In this document: in pieces, positions 42,105 through 64,000 of the stretch
Layout of the letters: every line of letters starts with the position of its first letter
How positions within the stretch are numbered: position 1 is the first letter of the stretch
Assembly (NCBI GenBank): GCA_947652605.1
Contig: OX393579.1
Coordinates: 47,498,970-47,562,969 of the forward strand
Direction of reading: 5' to 3'
Source of the DNA: Elmis aenea
Taxonomy: Eukaryota > Arthropoda > Insecta > Coleoptera > Elmidae
Length of the DNA stretch: 64,000 nt
Notes under the pieces: model-generated
Database searches by the model: none
Seen by the model: the letters and a program-made list of their open reading frames with translations, nothing else
Told to the model about the DNA's origin: nothing
Program-made: the position numbers and the translations under genes

Positions 42105-43385
42105 CATTCATTTAGACATAAGCATTCATGCGAAACAGCATTGAATTTAGTTTTAACAAATTGGAGAGATGAAATTGAAAACGATAAAATAATTTTGGCA
42201 GTTTTTGTCGATCTGAAACGAGCATTTGAAACCATCTGTAGAAAAAGACTTTTGCAAAAATTACAAATGTACGGAATCCAAGGGAATGAACTAAAATGGT
42301 TTGAAAGTTATTTATCAAACAGATTTCAAAAAACCAGGGTGGGAAAAGTAGAATCAAAGGCAATTATTAACGAGTTAGGTGTACCACAAGGATCAGTTTT
42401 AGGTCCAGTTTTATTCAATATTTACATAAATGACATTACGCAGACAGTTAAATCGTGTGACATGCATTTATTTGCAGATGATACGTTAATTTCGGTATCA
42501 GGTGAAGATTTACAAACAACAGTTAATGTCATAAACGAAGATTTAATTGAAGTAACAGATTGGTTTAAAGCTAATAAACTGGAGTTGAATGTATCTAAAA
42601 CAAAATGCATGGTAATAGGTAGTACACAATTCAGCAATATGTCAAATGTTAACGTATTTATAGATAATAATAAGGTAGAGATAGTTGAAGAGTTTAAATA
42701 CCTAGGGGTAATTATAGATAATCATTTAAAATTTAAAAAGAACATAGATTATATTGTAAAAAAAGTTGGTGCAAAAATTAGTTATTTTGGGAGAATATCG
42801 AATAAATTAAACTTTGAAGCTAGGATATTGGTCTATCATACAATAATAGAACCATACTTTAATTATTGCAGTAGCATAATATTTTTAAGTAATGAGGGGG
42901 ATCTGAAAAAATTACAAAAGCAGCAAAACAGAGCTTTGCGTATCATATTACAGTGTTCTAAATTAACTAAAATTGAATATATGCATAATAAGTTGGGGTT
43001 CCTTAATATATGGCAAAATACAGTGTATAACGTTTTGGTTCTAATATATAAATGTATAAACAATATGATGCCAGGATATATGAGTAAATATCTGATATAC
43101 AACAAAGAACAGCATGATTATGAAACAAGACAAAGAGAACATTTTAGACTGCCTAAATGTAAAAAAAGTAGTACACAGAACTCGCTCTATTACAAAGGGC
43201 TAAAATTATTTAATCAATTACCAAACGAATTAAAATATTCTGTTAATCTGCATGCGTTTAAAGAAGGTTGTAAGACCCATGTAAAACTGCAATTTTAATT
43301 TGAAGTACTAGTTGTAAAGATTGATGTATAAATAGTTTCTTTTATAACTAAATAAAGCCTATTATTATTATTATTATTATTTTGT
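42105..43385 (+). mobile_element. Jockey/I-group LINE, 5' truncated, (ATT)n tail
   Basis: An uninterrupted ORF runs from about 42105 (HSCETALNLVLTNWRDEIE) to the stop at 43296-43298. Reverse transcriptase motifs: A as VFVDLKRAFET, B as GVPQGSVLGPVLFNIYIND, C as HLFADDTLISVSG. AATAAAGCC and an ATT repeat close the 3' end at about 43350-43381. The catalytic residues are intact, but the endonuclease and the RT fingers are missing because of 5' truncation, as usual for dead-on-arrival LINE copies. Confidence 0.88.
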
Positions 43386-43494
43386 CGAGGGATGTTACCT
43401 ATAAGTAACAAACTTGAGTTAAAATTTTTCCTGCAAAATAATGTTCCGAAATATATTTGATTAGACTATTTCCCAAATAAGATACCAAAAATAA

Positions 43495-43695
43495 TTACAA
43501 TTTTCGTTTATTATTTGTTAAAATTTTCGATAGCGTACTAACATCTGTAGCAGCATTTAAATCGTAACTCCTTTCCTTGCAAAATTTTTCAAATTGTTTC
43601 CATATTGACGTTTTGGATGCAACAGTATTTTTGGGAGTTATATTTGCAACAGTTTTTTGTATTTCTTCTATGGAAGTTATTCCAAAACGGTTCAT
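43495..43695 (-). pseudogene. Crypton-like N-terminal fragment (66 residues)
   Basis: It encodes MNRFGITSIEEIQKTVANIT, then TPKNTVASKTSIWKQFEKFC. The pattern 'MxRF..........PKNTxxxxxxxWxxFxxFC' is what I recall of the N-terminal SAM-like domain of DUF3504/Crypton-type tyrosine recombinase proteins. Only this first part is present. The catalytic recombinase domain is missing. Confidence 0.45.
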
Positions 43696-43960
43696 CTTAA
43701 ATGAACTTTACAACTGTCAAACATCTGTAAACAACCAGGTTGCTAAGGATATAATTGAGATGACAACGGGATGTTTTCGCTATTTTGCCGGTGAAAACAT
43801 CCCAAGGTACGATTTGGAGTTTTTGCCGCTTAAAAATAAACGTGATTGGTCTAAACAATAAGGCGTGACTATAATTTGACTAAAGTGATTGGTTTATATG
43901 ACCATGAGGGGAATAGTCAATGTAATTGTAACATTACGAATGACAAAGTTGGTTGTCACA

Positions 43961-44995
43961 GCAGCAAAATTTGTGAAAAACAAAATAAAATCGAGTACCT
44001 ATACAAAAATGCAAAAAAATCGAAACTTTTTTGATTACAAATATGGTTTCGGTAATTTCATATTTTGAAATATATTAGCAATATATCTTACTCTTTTTGA
44101 CACCCTGTATATAGCAGAAGTAATTTGATATACATAATAAGTGACTTGTCCAGTTCTCCGCTGCGTACCTATGTTATTATTGGAATTGTTATCATATTGT
44201 GTATTTTCATTTTTACTTTGACTCTTACATGTACGCCAGTGGAACTTGGCTAATAAAAGTCAATCTCACAATCCAATCATGCACTTTCTAAATTATTTAA
44301 CAATTTTAGTTACCACTTTTACACATATTTACGCATCCGTGCATAAACCCTGAAAGTTCACATCAGCAACAACTTATTCCAGTTGAAATGTTACAAAAAA
44401 TCAAACTACTTATTCATAATAGATATTAATTTGCCTTATCGATAACTATTGTTTCTCATCAACATATTAATGTATGTTTCCACCTACAGAAGCGACTAGT
44501 AACAAATTTTCAACAACATAGGAAAATAAAATTAAACCCTCTAAACAAAACAGCCTATACACAATTCTTATATTTACAAATTCACATATATTCTTTTGTT
44601 TTTAATCGTATATTAACCTGTATTTAACTACGTTATCGCATGTGTCATATGTATTAAGCTTAACTATACCTTCCGTCCTACAACACACAGCAATTACATT
44701 TGCCTAAAACAACGATAATTGTCTTTATGATATCTTAACAACATAGGCCAGATATGATACACAATCACCCAACGTACTTAACATTTATTTAAATTATTTC
44801 GCGTCAGCCGCCTTTAACAAACTTCAAGTTTTGCTATACACGTTAACAGTGGAACCACAGAATAGCTTAATTATTATTTCTTTGTCAACAAACGAAAATT
44901 AAACAAATTTGATTAGGCCTGTTTCACACATGCGTTTTCTCAACGACCAGCAAGATTAACACGAAGGTCTGCGAAAGTAAGTTGGCGAACTGAGC
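43961..44995. other. AT-rich intergenic stretch
   Basis: One solo foldback-family end, GACACCCTGTATATA, lies at about 44099-44113. Otherwise I see no genes or paired element ends. Confidence 0.4.
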
Positions 44996-45253
44996 CAGTG
45001 GTGTAGGCAGGATGCTTCGATGGAGGGGGGTTAACAAACGTAAAAAGAGCTGAGGACCTATTTTTTGGGTCACCACTCTCTTTATAAGTTTTTTTGCAGC
45101 AGGTTGTTTGATGGTTTCATCATGAAGGGGGAGGGGGAGTTAATAAACGGTAAAAAGAGCCGAAAACCTTTTTTTTTTGCACAAAATTTACAGTTTTCCG
45201 GCTCTATGACGAGGACGTATGGGGGGTTCTGACCCCCCCTGTCTACGCCACTG
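44996..45253. mobile_element. hAT-type MITE, CAGTGGTGTAGGCAGG ends
   Basis: CAGTGGTGTAGGCAGG is mirrored by CCTGTCTACGCCACTG. The flanking octamers AACTGAGC and AACAAAGC match at six of eight positions. No ORF. Confidence 0.75.
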
Positions 45254-45970
45254 AACAAAGCATTTATTTATTTACTTATACACTTTAAATTTCTGCTCTT
45301 TGGCTTGTAGTTCGTTCAAGCAGGATGCTAAAACCCGATTGCATATAAGTTGAACCTAGGAATAATCCCGGATTAAACCACGTTAACCCTAGAACTGGAC
45401 AAAATCGCATCAAAGCTGACGCTGATGTTCCTAGTCTTGGAGATTAACTTATTTTAACACGTGCTATTTTGTGCAATCGAACAGAAGTCGTCCTTCGAAG
45501 CAATTTAAACCTTAACCTGTTATTTGACATTGTTGAGCAATTTTGTGCAAATTTTTACTGCGCTGTCGTGTTAAGAATTCCTGAGCACTCTTCGAAAATG
45601 TATTTTGCTAAATAGAGCCTAGCTTCTTAAATTTTAAACAAATTATTGATAAACCATAAACAAATTAAAACCTCTGCATGAATGTTTATACTTCGAGTTA
45701 ACAGGAATTGACATTCTAGTCCTCAACAACGTTTAGTAAACAAAAACAAAATTAATAAGTCGACTTCAAGGTTTTTTTTTTCAATTCTAAATAAAATGTA
45801 ATAGGGTAATTTTACTTTTACATACCTACTTTTAATGATTTTTTTCCTTTTTTTTCTATTGTCAAGAAATTGAAGTACCGTGAATAGTATTTTATATTTA
45901 AATAAGATTCCTAAGTGTAAAACAACCTTTAGAATAGTATAAACGCTACTTTAAACAGCAACATGCCGAA

Positions 45971-46114
45971 CAGTGATTCTCAACCTGTGGGTCAAAGACG
46001 GTTGAGATACAACACAAATAAAATGTTGCTGCAGGACAAGGGGATTGGAAGGGCGCGCAATAAAATTTAATATGGAAAAGGGGAGCGCAAATACAAAAAG
46101 GTTGAGACACACTG
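45971..46114. mobile_element. Short hAT-type MITE remnant
   Basis: CAGTGATTCTCAACCT at the left is mirrored by AGGTTGAGACACACTG at the right. The target duplication is not recognisable, so it may be old or internally deleted. No ORF. Confidence 0.6.
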
Positions 46115-46514
46115 CCATAGAAGTCTCGATTTTACATCCACATAATTAATAAGTTTTTTGATGCCTAAACTGATTTGCTTTCTTGTAAAAGTGTAACCTT
46201 ATACAATGATGGCGAGCCTTGTCAACCCGGCATGTCAAAAATAAAAAAATCAGGTGATGCTACTTTAAATATCGTGCCACTCACATATAAATATCAAACG
46301 ATACTGTTCTCAAAGGAATATCATAACAATAAAAATTGTCTTCTATGTAGGTATGATCTCTTGGTCGAAATCGTCAGACTTAAGAATAATCACAGATTCT
46401 CTAACTGGTACTTAGTTATATGACAAATAATGGGTGCCTATGAACACCACTCTAAGGCCCGAATGCATAAAAGCAAACCCGGTATTAACCCTGGGTTTAT
46501 TTTTAGTCCAAGTT

Positions 46515-46618
46515 GTTAACCCAGGGTTAATATCTAGTTTAAGGCGTTAACCCAGGATTAATCTCTAGTTTAAGGCGTTAACCTAGGGTTAATCTTTAGT
46601 TTAAGGCGTTAACCCAGC
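46515..46618. repeat. 31-bp tandem repeat
   Basis: Starts at 46515, 46546, 46577 and 46608 (last copy partial). The unit is GTTAACCCAGGGTTAATCTC then TAGTTTAAGGC. Each contains the hairpin-prone TTAACCCAGGGTTAA. Non-coding. Confidence 0.85.
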
Positions 46619-46857
46619 CGTGCTCCATAAAGTTTGTTTTTTGTACGAAATATGACATGCTCATATATTTTTAGCAGTATATAATAACGTTGAAAAAGCA
46701 ATAAAAATTTTATTTCGTTATGATGTGGTACATTTTACAAACCACACCCGATTATTATTGTTTTATTTCTCCGTCATTAATAGAAGAACAGGTTACCTAA
46801 AAGTGTTTGCTCGCTGTAAGCTTACTTGCCACAAAAAAACGCTGGTGTGAAACGGCC

Positions 46858-47222
46858 TTAAAGGCCTCTACTCATTATCCAACTTGTCGGAGCCGACCGT
46901 CGGGAACTCCGTGTTGGGTATTGTCTACACACCTTCCGGACCAGTCCAACCAACACAGCATAAACGTCATAACTTTTTTTATTATTTTGGCTCCGATGCC
47001 ATTTTGTGGATAACAAACTTATAAATAGCGTTAAATTTTCGGTTTAATAGTCCTTATCTAGAGGAATGTGGTGGGGCGGTTGGCTTGATGGATGGTCTGG
47101 CCACCCGACCGTTCCAACTTGTCCAACAGTCGGGTTGGTCGGGTGACAGATTACACATTAAACAATTTATCGGAATGGTCGGTCGGTTGTACCGACAAAT
47201 TGGTAGGTGAGTAGAGGCCTTA
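46858..47222. mobile_element. MITE with AGGCCTCTACTCA termini and TTA flanks
   Basis: TTA then AAGGCCTCTACTCA at the left is matched by TGAGTAGAGGCCTTA at the right. TTA target duplication suggests the PIF/Harbinger superfamily. The interior is rich in inverted CCGACC/GGTCGG words (for example GGTCGGTCGG), forming smaller hairpins. No ORF. Confidence 0.7.
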
Positions 47223-47814
47223 AGAGCTGTAATAACTTGACCTGTGTTACCAAAAAACGGAATAAGTATCTCGATCTGTAGGTTAAGGTTTACTGACTTT
47301 TATAATCATTATCTTTCATTTTTTTTTCTCATTCAATTTTTTTAATCGATCAGTTTGTTACTAAGCTCGAAACATTTTTCCTTATTTTAAAGTGTAAACA
47401 CGGTTAATTCTGGAACTTCACCGCGCTTCAAAAATTTTTGAGCTAAAATGTCGTTATGGTTGAAACAAAAACTAAATTTGAATATTTCAGCTTTTTACAT
47501 CGTTCAAACTTAATATTTTCAGCAACAGAATGCTATTGTCACAATTTAACAAATGGCAGATTCTTCTTTACTATACCATTTTAAGGTATTACTATTTAAA
47601 AAGGTTTAACACGCATGCGCCATAATGAACAACAACACATGCGCAATTTAGTTCTCTTTTACACCAAATAAGCGCCATAAAAAATGTTAAACTTTTGCAG
47701 AGAAGAGATAAAAAATGTAAAATCTTTAAGCGTGGTCAATATCAACAAACAGACATTAGAAAGTTTATTTCAAACATTTCGTGGATTACTGATGGGTTTG
47801 GGTGGTTAACATTA
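47223..47814. other. Rab3 3' flank
   Basis: Between the MITE and the Rab3 stop (minus strand). It presumably includes the Rab3 3' untranslated region. I see no other coding signal and no single obvious polyadenylation site. Confidence 0.4.
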
Positions 47815-59267
<11,453 letters not shown>

Positions 59268-59439
59268 TTAGTTTTTGATGTAAACAATTACCAAACCTAA
59301 ATCTTATAATACAATACATATATTATTTTTGTTTAAACAAAGCGATTCTCAAATATTTGTCAATCGTAACCCTCTTTATTATTTTGGAAAAGCCAGGACA
59401 ATTATTACGTGCTGTTTTTCGATTTAGAATGTTTAGATG

Positions 59440-61310
59440 TTAGCTTTATTTAGCAATTGCTATTACATTGTAACACAATTTACATAGGTAATAGTAAATA
59501 TAATAAAAATAAAAATAGAATAAAATTTAAAAAAAAAATCTAAAAATTTTCTACATTTTAAATATCTAAAATATTAGTTTAATAGCGTTCTAATACGTAC
59601 TCCTTAATTAATTTATTACCCTTGTTATAATTATTACATATTTTGACTTGATGCGGCATATTATTAAATATTTTAAAACCTTGATAAAATAACGAACGAG
59701 CAGTTTGACTCTCTATAACGAAATCAAGCCTATTTCTAGTTATATAAGTGTGGATCTCATGGACTAATTTTACATTTTCATACAGATATTTTGCTGTTTT
59801 TTGTAGTTTAATTTTTAAAACTAGCTCTAATGTTGTAAATATTATTCTCTGATTAATACTCATAAATTGAAGTGTATTTAATATAATCTTGATAGGGGAA
59901 TCAATTGAACACTTTAAAATAGTGCGCATGGCGCGATTTTGTAATTTCTGTAATTGTTGAAGCTCATTTTTATTTAAATTAATAAGTAATGAAGCGCAAA
60001 ACTCAAAATGAGGAGCTATTATTGTTTTATACAGTAAAACTCTAGTGTACATACTTATGTGTTTGCTACATCTTTTAGAGAGAAAAATCTTTTTGGAAAT
60101 TTTGTTCATCATGTATTTTGTGTGTAACTTAAACGTTAAATTTTCATCTAATATAACACCAAGGTATTTAATTTCGGTTACTCTTTCTAAATTAGTGTTG
60201 CTAATTTTTATATCCAGATTAGCATTATAAATATTTGTTTTATAGATGATGTGTTTGGTTCCCAAAATCATAAATTTGGATTTATCAACATTAATACATA
60301 AATTATTATCGCATAGCCATTTATAAATATTACTTAGATCTAAATTCATCTTATCTACTAATTCAATTGTTTTAAATCCACTAACAAACAACATTGTATC
60401 GCCCGCAAACATTTTTATTTCACAATGTTTGGCGTATTTAACCATATCGTTTATATAAACAACAAAAAGCAGAGGACCCAGAACGGTTCCTTGTGGTACA
60501 CCATGTGTGGTTTTTAAACAAGATGATATAGTTCTATTATATTTAACTTTTTGATGTCTATTTTCTAAGTATGATTTAAACCACGACAATGCTACCTCAC
60601 TTATGCCAATTTTTTCTAATTTTTTAATTAATAATTCTCTATTAATCATCTCAAAGGCTCTACGAAAATCCAAAAATACAGCTAGTGTTATTTCACCATT
60701 TTCCATATTTCTAAACCACAGATCACAAATATTCTGAAGCACTGTTTCACAAGAATGTCCACTGCGAAAACCCAACTGGTTATCCACTATCACATCATTA
60801 ATCTGTAAATATTCTAGAATTTGTCTTTTAACAATTGGCTCCAAAACTTTTTCGTAAACGGGCACTGTATTGATTGGTCTAAAGTTTTGACATAATTTAG
60901 TGTTAGGTACTTTCTGAATAGGTATAATAGTTGATGTTTTCCAGTTTTCTGGGAAGATCCCTTTTCTCAGCGACAAGTTAATTATGTCTAATAACCTATT
61001 ACCGATTACGCACATTGAATCTTTAAATACTTTAGATGATATTCCCTCCTCATTTGGTCCTGTAATAGGTAGACTTTTGATAACTTGGTTTAATGCTGCC
61101 ATGTCTATGGGTTGAAATTTCGAAAATTTATTGTAGTAGTTTATATTATTTATAACATTATTATGATTTTTATGATTGTTAATACCTTCTACGATTTCAT
61201 CAATACTATTTACAAAGTAATAATTAAACTTTTCCGCAATAGCTATTTCATCTAGGTATTTTATTTTTACGGTTGCCAGGTAATAGTTCTTTTAAATTTT
61301 TCCTTGAATT
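59440..61310 (-). mobile_element. Jockey/I-group LINE, 5' truncated, mutated active site
   Basis: A minus-strand ORF continues from about 61265 (KYLDEIAIAEKFNYYFVNSI) through MAALNQVIKSLPITGPNEEG (61102) to the stop at 59579-59581. Motifs: FRPINTVPVYEKVLEPIVKR, LGFRSGHSCETVLQNI, AVFLDFRRAFEMIN (motif A), GVPQGTVLGPLLFVVYIND (motif B). Motif C reads MFAGDTMLFVSG instead of FADDT. AATAAAGC near 59452 (minus strand) marks the 3' end. A frameshift near 61285 and truncation remove the endonuclease. It lies upstream of the visible Rab3 exons. Confidence 0.88.
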
Positions 61311-62255
61311 TATCTAAAAATCGTCGTTATTAATCTGACATATTGGTAGGATGAGCTTTTAAACCTAATTTGTTGTTATATTAATTACCAAATTAATTTT
61401 AAAAATTATGCTTGTGTCTAATGCCAGCAGAAATAATAAACTATTGCATTTTTGGTTCGTTTGGATAACCTATGGATGTTGCTTTATTCATAACAAAACA
61501 GTGTCAGCAACACAACAAACAACTTTACAGTCTGCTAATGTAACAACATTTGTTTTCATACTTTTAAAATGACTGCTAACCGATCTAAAGCTATTTATTT
61601 GTTTTTAAACAAGAATACAACAACGGGTTAAACCTATTTATTACACTTTAAAAAGTAACAGATTCATTGCTACACGATATTGCGTTCAGTATTAAATTCC
61701 CAAGGCAATACCAACGCAAGACGTAAATAGAACGTGCAGAATGACGCTTTGCTGAAGACAAAATCGTCGTATGTACAAATTAACCAAGCTGGTGGAATAA
61801 AAACGGCGGTTGCTGAATGAGTCAGTCGTGTATTTCCCTTGGGTAGCCGTTCAAGAACATCGCACCTTATAAATCTAGGCTACCGTGTTGTTAATTTTCT
61901 CCTGAGATGAACCCTCCCTAAACCCTTTTAAGGGATTCGCTTTGCTCTGTTTCGGTTAGCAGAGTCAGTCTTTTATAAATTAAACAAAATATTTAAGGTG
62001 AGAGAAGAATGCGTTCAAAAAGATGCATTATTGTTATGCGAGATGATCAAAGGCAATAAATTTTAAAATTACACTTTTGGAAAAAACTGATAATTTTAAT
62101 ATGCTCATAAAATACTTAAAAATTAAAGGTTACACATCAGTTAAGAACTGTATCAATCCGTCTTTGTCATTTTGCATAGTACCCTGTACGCAGCCTACCA
62201 ATAAAGTTCGTAGATTTGTGCTGCAAAATGAAAATAAAACCACACTTCTATATTT
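61311..62255. other. Non-coding stretch upstream of visible Rab3 exons
   Basis: I searched for the Rab3 P-loop exon (GNSSVGKT-type) on the minus strand here and did not find it. No other gene or paired element ends seen. Confidence 0.4.
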
Positions 62256-63786
62256 ACACAGGGTGATTGAAATTCGAGTTTAAGCATGGGGATCTCGCTT
62301 ATTATATAAGCTAGAGTATAGGTTTAAATTTGGCGAAGTTGCTAAATTTGGTGCTTAATAATAATCCGAAGAGAAATTGGAAATATCTCAAACGGTATCC
62401 GAGAAAATTAGGAAAAACTGGAAAATACGAATTTTGAAAATCGTCCATAACTCCTTTGGAGTATGAAATATTTCAAATGCGTCAAAACATTGCTGAAGCA
62501 ACTTTTTAAGCCGAATCGGATGGTGGTCACAAATTTTTCCTTGATAGATTCGTTTTTGTTTTATGACAACCAACTTTATTTTTTCTTATGGGCGCAATTT
62601 TTGCTATTTACATAATCAGATAGCAATTATTTTTCTGAATTCATTGATGTATCACACAGAGTATTTTACTTCTTTATTCATTGTCAAATTTAAAAAAAAA
62701 AAGGTTTTTAACAATAACAACTATAAATCAGGTTGGCCGGTCGTTGTAGTTTATGTTGTTTCCATGACAACCAATTAACAAACTAAAAGTTTCGAAAGCC
62801 TATTACATATTTGTCACATTCATAAATTCGCAAAAATGAACTTTAATAACAAAGAAAAACGCGATATGCTGCGAATTTGTTATTCATTGGATAGGAATTC
62901 TATATTGTCAAGTCAACGATATGCAGAAACATATCCAGAAGGAAAACAACCCTCGCACACATATTGTTGTACGTTGGTCAGAAACTTGGAAATAAGGGGC
63001 TTTTGCCAAACCCAGAAGATAGTATGGCAGAAAGGTTTCAGATGAAAGTAAAAAAAACATTTGTATTACAAACAGATCCGGAAAAACACTATTTTTTTAC
63101 GTTAAAAGGAAACGTAAGTAAATTTTTCTAAAGCATGTGATAAAGTATAATAAAACTTAAAAGAACGGTATAAAAAATTCGCAGCATATCGCTTTTTTCT
63201 TTGTTATTAAAGTTCATTTTTACAAATGTATTAATCTGACAAGTAATAGGCTTTCAAAACTTTTAGTTTGTTAATTGGTTGTCATAGAAACAACATAAAC
63301 TACAACGACCGGCCAACCTGATTTATAGTTGTTATTGTTAAAAACCCTTTTTTCAATTTGACAATGAAAGAAAAAGTAAAATACCATGTGTGATGTCACA
63401 ATGGATTCAGAAAAATAAATGCTATTTGATTATGTAAATAGCAAAAATTGCGCCCATAAGAAAAAACAAAGTTGGTTGTCATAAAACAAAAACGAATCGA
63501 TCTAGGAAAAATTTGTGACCACCATCCGCTTTGGCTTAAAAAGTTGCTTCAGCAATGTTTTTATACATTTAAAATATTTCATTCTCCAAAGGAGTTATAG
63601 ATGATTTAAAAAAATCGTATTTCCCGGTTTTTCCTAATTTTCTCAGATACCGTTTGAGATACTTCCAATTTCTCTTTGTATTATTATTGAAACCAAATTT
63701 AGCAACTTTGCCAAATTTAACCTGTACTCTAGCTATTATAATAAGCGAGATCCCCATGCTTAAACTCGAGTTGCAATCACGCTGTA
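62256..63786. repeat. Foldback element whose loop holds a DUF4817-like HTH
   Basis: ACACAGGGTGATTGAAATTC and AAGCATGGGGATCTCGCTTA at the left are mirrored by TAAGCGAGATCCCCATGCTT and a degenerate CACGCTGTAT at the right. Arms run from 62256 to about 62882 and from about 63176 to 63786, and end inside an ORF (62836-63045). Confidence 0.82.
62836..63045 (+). pseudogene. Element-encoded helix-turn-helix fragment, DUF4817-like
   Basis: It encodes EKRDMLRICYSLDRNSILSS, QRYAETYPEGKQPSHTYCCT then LVRNLEIRG. The spacing (residues leading to a 'YAExYPxxxxPxHxxxxxLxRxL' helix-turn-helix) matches my memory of the DUF4817 domain at the N terminus of insect mariner/IS630-type transposases. The first 15 codons are also present, inverted, in the right arm of the foldback. 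No catalytic domain follows. Confidence 0.6.
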
Positions 63787-63841
63787 TATTCAAAATAATT
63801 TCCATTTAATAGAAACCACTTGTTACATCGATGTAGCAGTA

Positions 63842-64000
63842 ATTCATATGATTTTTCCAGCTCGTATAATCTCCAGCATACGTGCAAATTCTGTTTGAAT
63901 GCTGTCAATGTCATCAAAATACTCTCCTTTCAAAGGAATTTTGAATTTTAAAAATAAAAAATAATCGAGCGGTGCTAAGTCTGGCGAGCACGGCGAAAGA
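63842..64000 (-). pseudogene. mariner transposase C-terminal fragment (runs off window)
   Basis: The minus strand from 64000 reads SPCSPDLAPLDYFLFLKFKI then PLKGEYFDDIDSIQTEFARM. SPDLAPxDYFLF is the last catalytic block of mariner (DD34D) transposases, with the third Asp in PLDYFLF. The fragment continues beyond the window; an in-frame stop follows near 63855. Confidence 0.85.

Larger units (their letters stand above)
41998..43960. mobile_element. Element with Crypton-like ORF, interrupted by a LINE
   Basis: GGGAACATTATTTTGCCGGT at about 41999 and the inverse of GCAAAATAATGTTCC (43433-43447) lie on opposite sides of the LINE at 42105-43385. GTTACTTTGGTAACATCC and GGATGTTACCTATAAGTAAC are also inverted. 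A hairpin GGGATGTTTTCGC / GGTGAAAACATCCC occurs at about 43769-43803. Downstream lies an ORF resembling tyrosine-recombinase (Crypton) elements. Boundaries are uncertain. Confidence 0.45.

Noticed and set aside
43577..43861. 94-codon plus-strand ORF opposite the Crypton-like fragment
   Set aside because: It is the antisense shadow of the minus-strand ORF and then runs into a hairpin.
45380..45450. TTAACCCTAGAAC...GTTCCTAG...ATTAA considered as another TTAA MITE
   Set aside because: Only about 60 bp between TTAA sites and the inverted match is too short to separate from chance.
61311..62255. Search for the Rab3 P-loop exon
   Set aside because: No GNSSVGKT-like or switch I reading frame was found on the minus strand here; the exon is more likely beyond the window.

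Overview
The window is a piece of an animal nuclear genome, most likely an insect: it is AT-rich, its genes have spliced exons with GT/AG introns, and it is crowded with transposable elements typical of arthropods. The order is not certain; the style of the elements would suit a beetle, but that is a guess. There are no bacterial-type operons, CRISPR arrays or RNA genes that I can support.

Three host genes can be built exon by exon. (1) On the plus strand at 4360-9981 lie the last six visible exons of an NMDA-type ionotropic glutamate receptor, NMDAR2 class: ligand-binding halves, the four membrane segments and a long serine-rich cytoplasmic tail. Its amino-terminal domain lies upstream of the window. 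(2) On the plus strand at 19264-39041 are ten exons of a pancreatic-lipase-type secreted protein with a C-terminal PLAT domain. The nucleophilic serine is replaced by glycine (GHGVG) and the oxyanion-loop HG reads HD, so it should be a non-catalytic lipase relative. It ends in a serine-rich tail of seven 20-residue repeats. Its first (signal peptide) exon was not found. (3) On the minus strand at 47815-59249 are the last three exons of the synaptic-vesicle GTPase Rab3, ending in the prenylation motif CNC. The P-loop exon lies upstream, beyond 59249 on the plus-strand scale, and was not found in the window. The lipase-like gene and Rab3 converge on the interval 39.0-47.8 kb.

Almost everything else is mobile DNA. 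Introns are either about 50-75 bp or have been blown up to kilobases by insertions. I see five fragments of RTE/BovB-like or related LINEs (2.0-4.3, 19.8-21.1, 48.6-50.0, 53.8-54.8 kb and RNase H pieces near 16 and 17.7 kb), three long Jockey/I-group reverse transcriptase ORFs (31.9-33.6, 42.1-43.4, 59.4-61.3 kb), a BED-finger hAT transposon (24.6-27.1 kb), a second deleted hAT with a perfect 8-bp target duplication (56.2-57.1 kb), a decayed piggyBac (29.05-31.06 kb), a PIF/Harbinger transposase fragment (31.5 kb), a Crypton-like ORF (43.5 kb), a mariner fragment at the right edge, and many MITEs. The dominant class is a set of long hairpin (foldback) elements whose ends read TACAGGGTG or close variants. 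Several carry younger elements nested inside one arm, so the other arm serves as a natural empty site.

I do not see one clear undescribed system. The most interesting items are the dead lipase with its repeat tail, the TTAA-flanked elements that each carry their own set of palindromes, a hammerhead-like core near 16.9 kb, the 64-bp direct repeats exactly flanking a terminal-inverted-repeat element at 16.0-17.6 kb, and a foldback whose loop reveals that it was built from the 5' end of a transposase gene.
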